DNA from: Xiheimicrobium sp033763395
Lineage (GTDB): Bacteria > Myxococcota > Myxococcia > Myxococcales > Myxococcaceae
Reading direction: 5' to 3'
Assembly: GCA_033763395.1 (NCBI GenBank)
Contig: JANRKQ010000086.1
Coordinates: forward strand, 38,507 to 102,506
DNA length: 64,000 nucleotides
Part shown: one piece after another, positions 39,872 through 48,398 of the stretch
Layout: each line of letters opens with the position of its first letter
Position numbering within the stretch: position 1 is the first letter of the stretch
Notes under the pieces: model-generated
Databases searched by the model: none
Told to the model about the DNA's origin: nothing
Seen by the model: the letters and a program-made list of their open reading frames with translations, nothing else
Translations under genes and position numbers: made by a program

Positions 39872-41521
39872 GTGGAAAGCATTCATGGCCCGTCGAACGG
39901 GCCCGTCGACCGAACCCGTGCCCTCGAAGCGGCTGCCCGCGCGCGCGCCGTGCTGCAGGACGAGGCGCTCCAGAAGGTGCTCGAGGCCAGCACCGGCCCC
40001 GACATTCCCGTGCCGCGGCAGATCTTCGTGAACCGGAACCTGCACTTCTCGCGCGTCGAGCTCGTCGGCTTCGACATGGACTACACGCTGGCCATCTACC
40101 ACCTGCGCCGGCTCGAAGAGCTCTCGTACGAGATGACGATCGACCGGCTCGTCACCGCCAAGGGCTACCCCGAGGCGATTCGCCGCATTCCGTACGATCA
40201 CGCCTTCGTCATGCGCGGGCTCTTCATCGACAAGAAGCACGGCAACCTGCTCAAGATCGACCGGTTCGGGCACGTCGGCCGCGCGTACCACGGCCGCACC
40301 GCGCTGCCCGACGAGACGCTCCAGCAGCTGTACCGCAACGAGCGCATTCGCCTGAAGAACCCCGAGTACGCGTGGATCGACACGCTCTTCGCCCTGCCCG
40401 AGGCCTGCCTCTATGCGGGCATCGTCGACCTGCTCGAGCAGGAGCTCGAGGCGCCCTGCGACACCGTCAAGCTGTACGACGACATTCGCGACGCCATCGA
40501 CACCGTGCACCGCGACAACTCGCTCAAGACGGTCATCCGCAAGGACATCGCGCAGTACATCTTCAAGGACCCGGAGCTGGGGCCGGCGCTGCACAAGCTG
40601 CGCTCCGGCGGAAAGAAGCTGTTCCTGCTGACGAACTCGGCGTTCGACTTCACCCGCGCGGTGATGAGCTACCTGCTCGACGGCGTGGTGCCCGAGTACC
40701 CGAGCTGGCGGAACTACTTCGACTTCGTCGTCACCGATGCGCGCAAGCCCGAGTTCTTCTCGGGCGCCAACCCCTTCCTCGAGGTCGACCAGTCGAAGGA
40801 CGACAACTCGGTGCTCGGCGAGGCGTCGGTGCTCGAGCGGGGGCGCGTCTACAAGGCCGGCAACCTGGCGGCCTTCGAGCGCATGACGGGCTCGGCCGGA
40901 GAGTCGGTGCTGTACGTCGGCGATCACATCTACGGCGACATCCTCAAGTCGAAGAAGACGTCGATGTGGCGCACGTGCATGATCGTGCAGGAGATCGAAG
41001 ACGAGATCGCCTACCTCGAGTCGCGGCGTGACGAGGTGACGTCGCTGGCCGAGGTCGAGCTGCTCCAGGCCCGCCTCGACGACGAGGTGCAGCGCCGCAA
41101 GGTGCGCCTCAACCAGGTCGAGCGCCGCATCGAGAAGGGCGAAGGCGACGTCGCGCTGCTCGAAGAAGAGTTCCGCGCCACCAAGGCCGAGCTCGATCGC
41201 GTGCGCAAGGCGCTCAAGGAGTGCACCGCGGTGGTGAAGGTGGTCGAGGCCGACGTCGAGGCCGGCTTCAACCGCTACTGGGGCCTGCACTTCAAGGAGG
41301 GCAGCGAGAACTCGCGCTTCGGCGAGCAGGTCGAGCAGTACGCGTGCCTCTACACGAGCCGCGTCTCGAACTTCGTCTTCTACTCGCCGATGCACGTCTT
41401 CCGCTCGCCGCGGGAGCAGATGCCCCACGAGCAGGCCGGCGCGCTGTCGGGCAAGCTGGGGGCGATGGGCAGCGAAGGGCTCCCGAAGGCCTCGCTCCGG
41501 GCGCCGACCGAGATCCCCTGA
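39872..41521 (+). CDS. HAD-IG-type 5'-nucleotidase
   Basis: The 549-residue protein has the HAD motif I as GFDMDYTLAIY, with the nucleophile and acid/base Asp. Later motifs are FLLTNSAFDF (motif II) and YVGDHIYGDILKSKK (motif IV). A long coiled-coil insertion follows (roughly residues 370-460, rich in Glu/Arg/Leu), as is usual in the large HAD-superfamily IG 5'-nucleotidases (cytosolic purine nucleotidase II-like). It likely hydrolyses IMP/GMP-type 5'-monophosphates. The start is GTG 39872 behind AGGGGAAAAAA; the open frame reaches 2.4 kb further upstream only because high-GC sequence lacks stops, and overlaps real minus-strand genes. No partner genes in its unit. Confidence 0.92.
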   Translation: MESIHGPSNGPVDRTRALEAAARARAVLQDEALQKVLEASTGPDIPVPRQIFVNRNLHFSRVELVGFDMDYTLAIYHLRRLEELSYEMTIDRLVTAKGYPEAIRRIPYDHAFVMRGLFIDKKHGNLLKIDRFGHVGRAYHGRTALPDETLQQLYRNERIRLKNPEYAWIDTLFALPEACLYAGIVDLLEQELEAPCDTVKLYDDIRDAIDTVHRDNSLKTVIRKDIAQYIFKDPELGPALHKLRSGGKKLFLLTNSAFDFTRAVMSYLLDGVVPEYPSWRNYFDFVVTDARKPEFFSGANPFLEVDQSKDDNSVLGEASVLERGRVYKAGNLAAFERMTGSAGESVLYVGDHIYGDILKSKKTSMWRTCMIVQEIEDEIAYLESRRDEVTSLAEVELLQARLDDEVQRRKVRLNQVERRIEKGEGDVALLEEEFRATKAELDRVRKALKECTAVVKVVEADVEAGFNRYWGLHFKEGSENSRFGEQVEQYACLYTSRVSNFVFYSPMHVFRSPREQMPHEQAGALSGKLGAMGSEGLPKASLRAPTEIP

Positions 41522-41529
41522 CGGGGGCT

Positions 41530-41694
41530 TCAGCGACCGCCGTCACCCTCCTGGCGGCAGACCCCCAGCTCGGCGGTGGGCGGCTTCTCGCAGAACGAGT
41601 TGGGCAGGCAATCGGCCGTGCTCCGGCACTCGCGCGGGCCCAGGCACGCCGACAGCCACCACGCCGAACCGATCACCAGCAGCCGCCGTCGCAT
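41530..41694 (-). CDS. Small Cys-rich lipoprotein
   Basis: The 54-residue product has a lipoprotein signal (MRRRLLVIGSAWWLSACLGP, lipobox LSAC). A short mature part follows with four further Cys residues (RECRSTADCLPNSFCEKPP and GVCRQ) in a spacing reminiscent of tiny EGF/knottin-like motifs seen in myxobacterial lipoproteins. It lies 32 bp after the membrane-protein gene on the same strand and ends 9 bp from the convergent nucleotidase gene. No function can be assigned. Confidence 0.65.
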   Translation of the reverse strand: MRRRLLVIGSAWWLSACLGPRECRSTADCLPNSFCEKPPTAELGVCRQEGDGGR

Positions 41695-41726
41695 TCTGCT
41701 GGACAGTCTGCCACAGGCCGAACGCG

Positions 41727-42767
41727 TCAGAAGCGGCCGGTGAGCGCGGGCCCCACGGCGATGCCTTCGTTGCGCCAGCCCGCGGGTGCGAGTGACAGGG
41801 AGGGCTGCACCGAGGCGCCGCCCGGCGTGGACCGCGCGGGCTCGTCGCTGGTGAGGAAGTAGGTGACGCCGAACGTCGCCGCCGTCGTCAGCAGCGTCGC
41901 CGCGCCCACGAGCTGGAAGTTGCCTTGCGCCAGCACGGCCCCCAGCAGAAACGTGAGCAGCCCCACCCCCAGAGGGAGCGCCGTCAGCTTGAGAATGCGC
42001 CCCTGCGCGAGATCGGGCCCCAGCGCCCACAACGAACCGAGCGCCATGCCGACGGCCGGCGCCACCAGCAGCGCCACCTGGGCCGCCAGCCCGCTGACCC
42101 GGCCTCCGAAGAGGAGCAGCGTCAGGCCCGTGAGCACGAAGCCGTAGCCCGACGTCATGCCCAACAGCGCCAGATCTTCACCCGAGATGTCGTCCTCGAC
42201 GTTCCACAGCGCCAGCAGCGGCACGAGCGCGCCGAGCTGCGAGAAGGCGACGGCGATGAGCGCCGAGGTGGTGAACGAGCTGACGATCCCCAGGGACGCG
42301 ACGCCGAAGCCGGCGAGCGCGCCGACCCCCGTGCCGAGCGCGATGGTGCCCGCCGTGGCCAGGCCCACGGGGTGGAAGTACTGGACCACCGTGTGGGCGC
42401 CTCCGAGCAGCAGCCCGCCCGCGAGCGCTCCGATGAAGGCCTCACCGCTGCCGAGCCGGCCCCCGGTGGCCAATCCGCCGCCGGCGAACGCCCCCAGCAC
42501 CACGCCGTCGACGAGCTGCGAGAACGCGTAGAGCGGCCCTCCCCGGCCCGCGGAGAACCGACTGAAGCGCGCGGGCGTCGCCGTGCGATCGGCCAGCTTC
42601 GGCCCCTCGGCGCCCGTGGACTCGGCGCTCACGGGGGGTGGTGGGGGCGGCGGCGTGGCCTCGACGGGCGCGGCATCGGCTGGCGCCGCCTCTGGCGTCT
42701 GGGCTCCCGACGTCGAGGGCAGGACGACGAACAGCGTGGCGGACAGCAGCGCAAACCCCAATCGCAT
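41727..42767 (-). CDS. Polytopic membrane protein of unknown function
   Basis: The 346-residue protein starts with a signal-like helix (MRLGFALLSATLFVVLPSTS) and a Pro/Ala-rich stretch (VEATPPPPPPPVSAES). About eight Gly/Ala/Leu-rich hydrophobic segments follow, such as LVDGVVLGAFAGGGLATGGR and AFIGALAGGLLLGGAHTVVQ. The pattern resembles uncharacterised multi-helix membrane proteins of Myxococcota. The start at 42767 puts the signal helix at the N-terminus. It follows the methyltransferase gene by 90 bp and precedes the small lipoprotein gene by 32 bp. Confidence 0.75.
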   Translation of the reverse strand: MRLGFALLSATLFVVLPSTSGAQTPEAAPADAAPVEATPPPPPPPVSAESTGAEGPKLADRTATPARFSRFSAGRGGPLYAFSQLVDGVVLGAFAGGGLATGGRLGSGEAFIGALAGGLLLGGAHTVVQYFHPVGLATAGTIALGTGVGALAGFGVASLGIVSSFTTSALIAVAFSQLGALVPLLALWNVEDDISGEDLALLGMTSGYGFVLTGLTLLLFGGRVSGLAAQVALLVAPAVGMALGSLWALGPDLAQGRILKLTALPLGVGLLTFLLGAVLAQGNFQLVGAATLLTTAATFGVTYFLTSDEPARSTPGGASVQPSLSLAPAGWRNEGIAVGPALTGRF

Positions 42768-42857
42768 GCGCCGCACCTCAGCACGCGCCGTGCCGGAACG
42801 CCGCCGCTGCAAGCCCCCGTCAGCGCGCAGGTCGGAGTCGACGCAGCCCACCGCGCC

Positions 42858-43658
42858 TCACAGATTTCCGTCGCCCCGGGCCCTTCCCCAGAACACGTGC
42901 GCACCCGCTGGAGGCACCAGCGCTTCGAGGCCGAGCGACGGAAACAGGCTCGGGTCCGAGCTCTTCATCAGCACCCAGCGGCGGGCGACCCGCCTCGCTT
43001 CGTCAACGACGTCGACACCAAAGGGTGCGTGATCGGCGAAGCGCCGCAGGGCCACGAACGCCGGCGAGGCCCCCAGGGTGCGCTCGAACATCGGGTCGAA
43101 GAAGACGACATCAGCGCTGGCGCTCGGCAGGCCGCGCAGCACGTCGAGCGCGCGGCCGTGCCGTACCTCGATCGGCGCGCTGTTCGGCCAGCGGGGCTCG
43201 AGCCGGAGGCCCTCGGACAACAACACCGCCAGGGGCAACGACGCCTCGACGCCGACGATCCGCCCGGCGGCCCCCACCGCCCGAGCGAGCACACGCGCAT
43301 CGGCCCCGAGGCCCACCGTCGCGTCGATCACCACGTCGCCGGCACGCACCTCGGCGTGCGCGAGGATCGGCTCGGCCATCGTCGAGCCGGCGTCGAGGCG
43401 TTTGAGGCGCAACATCGCGAGCCCGGGCGAGACGCCCAGCTCACCGTCCACGTCCACCAGGCGCCAACCCGTGCCGCCCCGGACGAGGAACGCAGCGGCC
43501 TCCCGCCCGAGCTGCTGCTTGAGCCCGCTCTTGTGAGGGCGCTCGTAGAGCGGCAGGCCCCACGCCTCGGCGACCCGCCGCGTGTCGGCCACCACCTCGC
43601 CGCTCGGCTGGTGGCTCCACGTCACCGCGAGCGGGAACGGTCGCTCAGGGCGCTGCAT
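42858..43658 (-). CDS. RsmJ-like class I SAM-dependent methyltransferase
   Basis: The 266-residue protein has a SAM-binding Rossmann motif VIDATVGLGADARVLARAVG, an acidic ribose-binding residue in IVGVEAS, and the motif IV-like VVFFDPMFE. The DATxGLGxDAxVLA and DPMF blocks are those of the RsmJ family, which methylates the 2-amino group of a guanine in 16S rRNA (G1516 in Escherichia coli). The N-terminal domain (TWSHQPSGEVVADTRRVAEA) differs from E. coli RsmJ, so it is safer to call it RsmJ-like. Its start overlaps the PhnD-like gene by 14 bp. Confidence 0.85.
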   Translation of the reverse strand: MQRPERPFPLAVTWSHQPSGEVVADTRRVAEAWGLPLYERPHKSGLKQQLGREAAAFLVRGGTGWRLVDVDGELGVSPGLAMLRLKRLDAGSTMAEPILAHAEVRAGDVVIDATVGLGADARVLARAVGAAGRIVGVEASLPLAVLLSEGLRLEPRWPNSAPIEVRHGRALDVLRGLPSASADVVFFDPMFERTLGASPAFVALRRFADHAPFGVDVVDEARRVARRWVLMKSSDPSLFPSLGLEALVPPAGAHVFWGRARGDGNL

Positions 43659-44568
43659 CCCACGCCCGGATCTCGGCGGCGACGCGGCGCACCCCGTCGT
43701 AGGCCGCGTCGTCCGGAGGCTGGAAGCCGTTCACCGCCATCGGCGTGAGGATCTCCCGGCCCACGCGATCGCGCACCGTCGACAACAGCAGCAGCCGCTG
43801 CAACTCCTCGCGCACCGGGCCCGGCAGCTCGGGCTTCACGCAGAGGATGTCGCGAGGCGTGCGCTCCGTCTTTCCGATGATGCGAAAGGACAGGGGATCG
43901 ATGTCGCGCGACCGCTTCAGCGACGCGAGCGCGCCCTGGTAGGTCGCGCCGGCCTCCACCCGGCCCTCGTAGACGGCGAGCAGCACCGCCTCGTGGTTGC
44001 CGAGGAACTCGATCGACCCGAGGTGTTTGTGGGGGTCGACCCCCTGGTCGAGCATCGTCTTCACCGCGTAGATGTAGCCGGACGTCGAGGCGCGATCGAC
44101 GAAGCCGAAGCGCGTGCCCGGCAGATCGCTCACGGTGCGCAGCGCGCTCTCTTCGCGCACCACGATGTAGCCGGCCGCCGTCGCCGAGCCGTCGCCGATC
44201 ATCTGCACCAGGCACGGCAGGCGCTTCTTCTCCATCGCGAGCGCGTAGGTGTAGGGGCTCAGCATCACGGCCTCGATCTCACCCGAGGTGCCGCGCTCGA
44301 CGACGTCCTGGTAGCTCTCGGCGATGACGAGCTCGACGGGGACGCCGAGCTGTCGCGACAGGTACTCGATCAGCTTCGCGTAGGCCTTCTCGATCGACGC
44401 GCGCTCGAGCACCGGCGGCACCAAAATGCGCAGGCGCTCGAAACCGGCCGGGGCCTTGAAGAGCACCTGACGGGCGGGCGACGAACGCGACGGAGCCTTC
44501 GACGGTGCGAGCGGCGCTTCCTGGCACGCGGCGCCCAGCACGAGGAGGAGCCACAGGACGCGCCTCAT
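43645..44568 (-). CDS. PhnD-like phosphate/phosphonate-type substrate-binding lipoprotein
   Basis: The 307-residue protein has lipobox LGAAC (Cys15), then a type-2 periplasmic binding fold of the PhnD family. Visible parts are LRILVPPVLERASIEKAYAK, LSPYTYALAM, a YIVVREES strand, and GFVDRASTSGYIYAVKTML with the ligand-proximal Ser/Thr region. PhnD proteins bind phosphonates, phosphate esters or phosphite. There are no ABC permease or ATPase genes beside it; instead it overlaps a diguanylate cyclase gene by 4 bp. It may therefore act as a periplasmic sensor for that cyclase rather than as a transporter subunit (inference from context). Confidence 0.87.
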   Translation of the reverse strand: MRRVLWLLLVLGAACQEAPLAPSKAPSRSSPARQVLFKAPAGFERLRILVPPVLERASIEKAYAKLIEYLSRQLGVPVELVIAESYQDVVERGTSGEIEAVMLSPYTYALAMEKKRLPCLVQMIGDGSATAAGYIVVREESALRTVSDLPGTRFGFVDRASTSGYIYAVKTMLDQGVDPHKHLGSIEFLGNHEAVLLAVYEGRVEAGATYQGALASLKRSRDIDPLSFRIIGKTERTPRDILCVKPELPGPVREELQRLLLLSTVRDRVGREILTPMAVNGFQPPDDAAYDGVRRVAAEIRAWDAAP

Positions 44569-45845
44569 GCCGCCTTCGCTCCCACCACCCGGTTCCGCCC
44601 CTGCCGCTTGGCGACGTAGAGCGCCTGGTCGGCAGCCTCGAGCAGATCTTCCGCGCTCTTCGCATCTTCCGGGAAGGTCGCGACGCCGACGCTGACGGTG
44701 ATGCGCTGCGGCCAGGTGGTGTTCTCGTTGATGCGCGCTTCGACGGCCTCGCGCATGCGCTCGCCCACCTGGAGCGCCTCGGCCTTGGTCGTCTCGGGCA
44801 GCAGCACGGCGAACTCCTCGCCGCCGTAGCGCGCGATGAGGTCGGTCTGCCGCAGGTCCTTCGACAGCACCTCGGCGAGCCGGCGCAACAGCTCGTCACC
44901 GGCCGGGTGCCCCATGCTGTCGTTCACCTTCTTGAAGAAGTCGACGTCGAGCATCAGCACGGCGAGCGGGCGCTTGTGGCGCTCACAGCGGAGCAGCTCC
45001 GAGTGCAGGGCCTCCTGGAAGCGGCGGTGGTTGAACAGCCCCGTGAGGCCATCGGTGACGGCGAGGCGCTCGAGGCGGGCGTTGGCGTCTTGCAGCTCGC
45101 GCGTGCGCTCGGTGACGGTGCGCTCGAGGTTCTCGCGCTCGGCCTGGAGCGCCTGGGCCATGCGGTTGATGATGTCTCCGAGCTCTCGCAGCTCGCGGCC
45201 CGCCACCATCGGCGGCACCCGCGTCGACAGGTGGCCCTCTCCCATGCGCCGCACCGAGTGCTCCAGCGCCTTCACCGGGCGGATCACCACGCGGTTGAGC
45301 CCGAGGAAGACGGCGCCCGCGATGAAGAGGAACAGGCCGAGCGTGCCGAGGGCCGCGCGCCGGCGGGCCATGCCGAAGTCGCCCTCGAGGCGCTCGAGCG
45401 AGAAGCGCGCCGTCAGCGTCGCCCACCGAATGCCCGACTTCGCCGGTGTTCCCAGGCGCAGCACCCCGCCCTCCCGCAGCCACACCGGGCCGTCGGCCTC
45501 GATCGCCTGCCGCGAGAACGAGTCGGTGAGCAGGCGGTTGAAGCGCTCGGGGCTCGAGTGCGCCATCACCCGGCCGTCGTCGTCGAGCACCGCCAGCTCG
45601 AGCAGCCCGCGCGTCTCGAGCCGCTCCGCCGCGTGCGCCACCACCGTGTCGAGGCCCGCGATGTCGTTCTGCGCCACCGACGTCGCCACCGTGACGCTCA
45701 GCGCCTCGAGCGCAGTGAGGTTGAGCTCCTTGAACTCCTCGAGGGCGTCGCGGTTCGTCTGCCGCACCGCGATGAAGGCGACGACGGTGAGCGCGATCGC
45801 CACCACGCCGGGCACCAGCAGCGTCAGCTGTCCGCGGATGCCCAT
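44565..45845 (-). CDS. Membrane diguanylate cyclase with periplasmic sensor and HAMP domain
   Basis: The 426-residue protein has an N-terminal helix (LLVPGVVAIALTVVAFIAVR), a periplasmic segment of about 130 residues and a second helix (LGTLGLFLFIAGAVFLGLNR). A HAMP linker, a short coiled coil and a C-terminal GGDEF domain follow. The active site reads GGEEF, and the inhibitory I-site RQTD lies five residues before it. It should make cyclic di-GMP with product inhibition. It overlaps the PhnD-like lipoprotein gene by 4 bp and follows a second cyclase gene by 27 bp. Confidence 0.95.
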   Translation of the reverse strand: MGIRGQLTLLVPGVVAIALTVVAFIAVRQTNRDALEEFKELNLTALEALSVTVATSVAQNDIAGLDTVVAHAAERLETRGLLELAVLDDDGRVMAHSSPERFNRLLTDSFSRQAIEADGPVWLREGGVLRLGTPAKSGIRWATLTARFSLERLEGDFGMARRRAALGTLGLFLFIAGAVFLGLNRVVIRPVKALEHSVRRMGEGHLSTRVPPMVAGRELRELGDIINRMAQALQAERENLERTVTERTRELQDANARLERLAVTDGLTGLFNHRRFQEALHSELLRCERHKRPLAVLMLDVDFFKKVNDSMGHPAGDELLRRLAEVLSKDLRQTDLIARYGGEEFAVLLPETTKAEALQVGERMREAVEARINENTTWPQRITVSVGVATFPEDAKSAEDLLEAADQALYVAKRQGRNRVVGAKAA

Positions 45846-45872
45846 GTCGTCGCGTCCACCCTCCCGTTCTGC

Positions 45873-48041
45873 TCAGCCTGTCTTCTGTCCCTGGAGCTTG
45901 TCTACCGTCACCGACTGGTTCCGGCCATGGCGCTTGGCGAAGTAGAGGCACTGATCGGCGAGATCGATCAGCGTCTGCTTCTGATCGCCGTGCTCGGGGA
46001 AGGTGGCCACCCCGAGCGACATCGTCACTTTCAGAGGGCCCTGCTCGGTCTGGAAGATCTCCTTCATCACCCGCTCGCGAATGCGCTCGGCGATGACGTG
46101 GGCGCCCTTCATGTCGGTCTCGGGCATCACCAGGCAGAACTCCTCGCCGCCGTAGCGGGCCACCACGTCGGTGTCCCGCGCCGTCTCCTTCAGGATCCGC
46201 GCGACGCCCTTGAGCACCTGGTCGCCCGTCGGGTGGCCGTAGGTGTCGTTGACGCTCTTGAAGTGATCGACATCGGTGAGCACCACCGACACCTTGCGGC
46301 CGTACCGCTTCGCCGTCGCCATCGCCTCGTCGAAGCGCGTCTGGAAGGTGCGGTGGTTGAGCAGCCCGGTGAGGCCGTCGGTGGTGGCCATGCGCTCCAT
46401 CTGCTCGAAGAGCTGCGCCCGCAGCACCGCCTGCGCGGCCTGAATGGCGATCACCTCGAGCATGCGCAGCTCGTCGTCGTCGAAGGCCGCCTTCTTGCGC
46501 GAGCCCGACACGAGGGTGCCCAGAATGCGGTTCCCCGCCACGAGCGGGAAGATCTTGAGGCTCTGCAGCCCGCGGATCTGCGTGTCGTCGTCGAAGATGA
46601 TCTGCCGGTCCATCGCGCCCACGTCGCGGCCAGGCAGCGGCGCGCCGTAGCGCACCACGTTCGCCACCAGCCCGTTGTTGTCGGCGAAGGACTGCCCCTC
46701 GAGCGCGCGCCCCGCCGAGGTGACGCCCGACATGCGCACGATGCGGTGCTGGCGGGCGCCGTTGACTTCGTTCACCAGGGTGACGGCGCAGAAGTCGAGC
46801 TGGGCCACCTGGCGCGCGCTCTCGAGCACCGCGAGGAAGACCTGCTCGGGCTGACCGGCGCGGTTGAGCTCTTCGATGGCGCGGAAGAACCGATCTTTCT
46901 CGTCGCGCGACCGGCGGATGTACCCCATCACCCGCTCGACCTCGATGGCGCGCAGGACTTCACCGGCGATGGTGCTCAAGAGCTTCTCGTCTTCTTCCGT
47001 GAACGGGTGGTTCTCGATGCGATCGGCGACGAGCACGCCGCGCACCAGCCCCGTGCCCTCGAGAATGGGCACGGCCACCAGCGCGCGCACCGTCGGCCCG
47101 CCCGGCTCGTAGTGGGTGACGCCCTTGAGGCCGCCCTGGCCGTTCATGCGCACCGGCACGCCGCGCTTGAGGAGCGCCCCAAAGATGCCTTCGCCGGCAG
47201 CGAAGCGCTCGCGCTGCACGTGCTCGCTCGCCGAGCGGCAGTCGTGGAGCTTGAGCGACCGATCGTCCGACGCGAGCAGGAAGGCGCCGACGGTGTGGGC
47301 CTTGAGCGCTACCTCGGCCACCTCGAGCGCGCTGCCGGTGGCCCCTTCGATCTCCTTCACCGAGGCGAGCAGCCACTTCTCGTGATCCTTCACGCCGGGC
47401 ATCGAGTCGTGCGTGCCCGAGGAGACGAGGCGGAAGGTGCGGGCGCGCTCTTCGACCTCTTCGAGGCGCTTCTTCACCGCGTCCGCCTCGGCCGTGCGCG
47501 CCGCCGCCAGCCGGGCCGAGAGCACCACGTGGTACAGCGCCGCGAAGAGCGCCACGAAGACGAGCCGCGCGAGGAACGTGCCCCAGCGATCGGGCAGCGT
47601 CAGCACCGCGTCGAAGAGCACCGCCATGCCCAGCAGCGTCGCCCCCGCGGTGCGCGAGAGGAACGACACGAGGAAGGCCATCAGCAGGTAGACGACGGGG
47701 AACAGCACCTCGCCGCTCAAGGCCACCACGACGAAGGCGACCGCGAGCGAGGTGGCGCCGAGCTCGAGCTCGTCGCGCAGTGACACCGGCACGTGCAGCA
47801 TCGACCGGCGCACGCGGCGCGCCGTGGCCATCGCCAGGCCGAGCACCAGCACCAGCAGCACCGCGCCGTCGGCCCACTCGAGGCCTGCCAGGGCCCGGAA
47901 GCGGCCCCGCGCGAGGAAGGCGAACGTCGACAGCACCGCGACCGCCGGCAGGAGCCGCACGACGCTCTGGGCCCAGCGGGCCGGCGTGAAGGCGACGGGG
48001 CGCGGAGACTTCGCGCGAGGCAACGAGGTCGCGGGCGTCAT
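45873..48041 (-). CDS. Multi-helix membrane diguanylate cyclase with tandem GAF domains
   Basis: The 722-residue protein starts with about six membrane helices (roughly 30-180). A coiled linker follows, then two GAF domains (about 200-370, with VRALVAVPILEGTGLVRGVL; and about 385-545, with LKIFPLVAGNRILGTLVSGS). The C-terminal GGDEF domain has active site GGEEF and I-site RDTD. It is predicted to synthesise cyclic di-GMP in response to ligands bound by the GAF or membrane parts. The start overlaps the ftsB-like gene by 4 bp, so it is translationally linked to a division gene. No phosphodiesterase (EAL/HD-GYP) gene is nearby. Confidence 0.95.
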   Translation of the reverse strand: MTPATSLPRAKSPRPVAFTPARWAQSVVRLLPAVAVLSTFAFLARGRFRALAGLEWADGAVLLVLVLGLAMATARRVRRSMLHVPVSLRDELELGATSLAVAFVVVALSGEVLFPVVYLLMAFLVSFLSRTAGATLLGMAVLFDAVLTLPDRWGTFLARLVFVALFAALYHVVLSARLAAARTAEADAVKKRLEEVEERARTFRLVSSGTHDSMPGVKDHEKWLLASVKEIEGATGSALEVAEVALKAHTVGAFLLASDDRSLKLHDCRSASEHVQRERFAAGEGIFGALLKRGVPVRMNGQGGLKGVTHYEPGGPTVRALVAVPILEGTGLVRGVLVADRIENHPFTEEDEKLLSTIAGEVLRAIEVERVMGYIRRSRDEKDRFFRAIEELNRAGQPEQVFLAVLESARQVAQLDFCAVTLVNEVNGARQHRIVRMSGVTSAGRALEGQSFADNNGLVANVVRYGAPLPGRDVGAMDRQIIFDDDTQIRGLQSLKIFPLVAGNRILGTLVSGSRKKAAFDDDELRMLEVIAIQAAQAVLRAQLFEQMERMATTDGLTGLLNHRTFQTRFDEAMATAKRYGRKVSVVLTDVDHFKSVNDTYGHPTGDQVLKGVARILKETARDTDVVARYGGEEFCLVMPETDMKGAHVIAERIRERVMKEIFQTEQGPLKVTMSLGVATFPEHGDQKQTLIDLADQCLYFAKRHGRNQSVTVDKLQGQKTG

Positions 48042-48319
48042 GGGGCCTCCAGGCTGAAGACGATCTCTCCGGGCCGCACCAGGCCCAGCTCTTCACGCGC
48101 AGCCCGCTCGAGGGCCCGTGGGTCGCTCCGCAGCGCATCGACCTCACGCCGCAGGCGCGCGTTGTCGTCGGTGAGGCGCTGGTTGCGCTCCTTGAGGGTG
48201 CGCACGTCGTTCGACAAGCGCACGGAGCGTCGAAAACCACCCTCGGCGAAGGCCGACGCCGTCGCCAGGATCAGGGCAACCAACACGCTGGCCCAGAGCA
48301 CCTGTCGACGTCGCATCAT
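48038..48319 (-). CDS. FtsB/DivIC-family septum formation protein
   Basis: The 93-residue protein has a short cytoplasmic start (MMRRRQ), one membrane helix (VLWASVLVALILATASAFA) and a periplasmic coiled coil (SNDVRTLKERNQRLTDDNAR, then LRREVDALRSDPRALE). It ends AREELGLVRPGEIVFSLEAP, the conserved FtsB tail. It would bridge FtsL and FtsQ in the divisome. ATG 48319 (with another ATG at 48316) is chosen because upstream codons are not family-like. Its stop overlaps the following diguanylate cyclase start by 4 bp, making it the head of a signalling operon. Confidence 0.88.
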   Translation of the reverse strand: MMRRRQVLWASVLVALILATASAFAEGGFRRSVRLSNDVRTLKERNQRLTDDNARLRREVDALRSDPRALERAAREELGLVRPGEIVFSLEAP

Positions 48320-48398
48320 CACGACCGACGGTACCAGCGGCCGATGACCCGGCAAGAAAACCGCTACAGGTCGTTACGGCCCTGAACGGCTCGAAATC

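Noticed and set aside
44505..47783. Plus-strand frame of 1,092 codons opposite the two diguanylate cyclase genes
   Set aside because: Low-complexity His/Arg/Glu composition and exact complementarity to two well-defined GGDEF genes.
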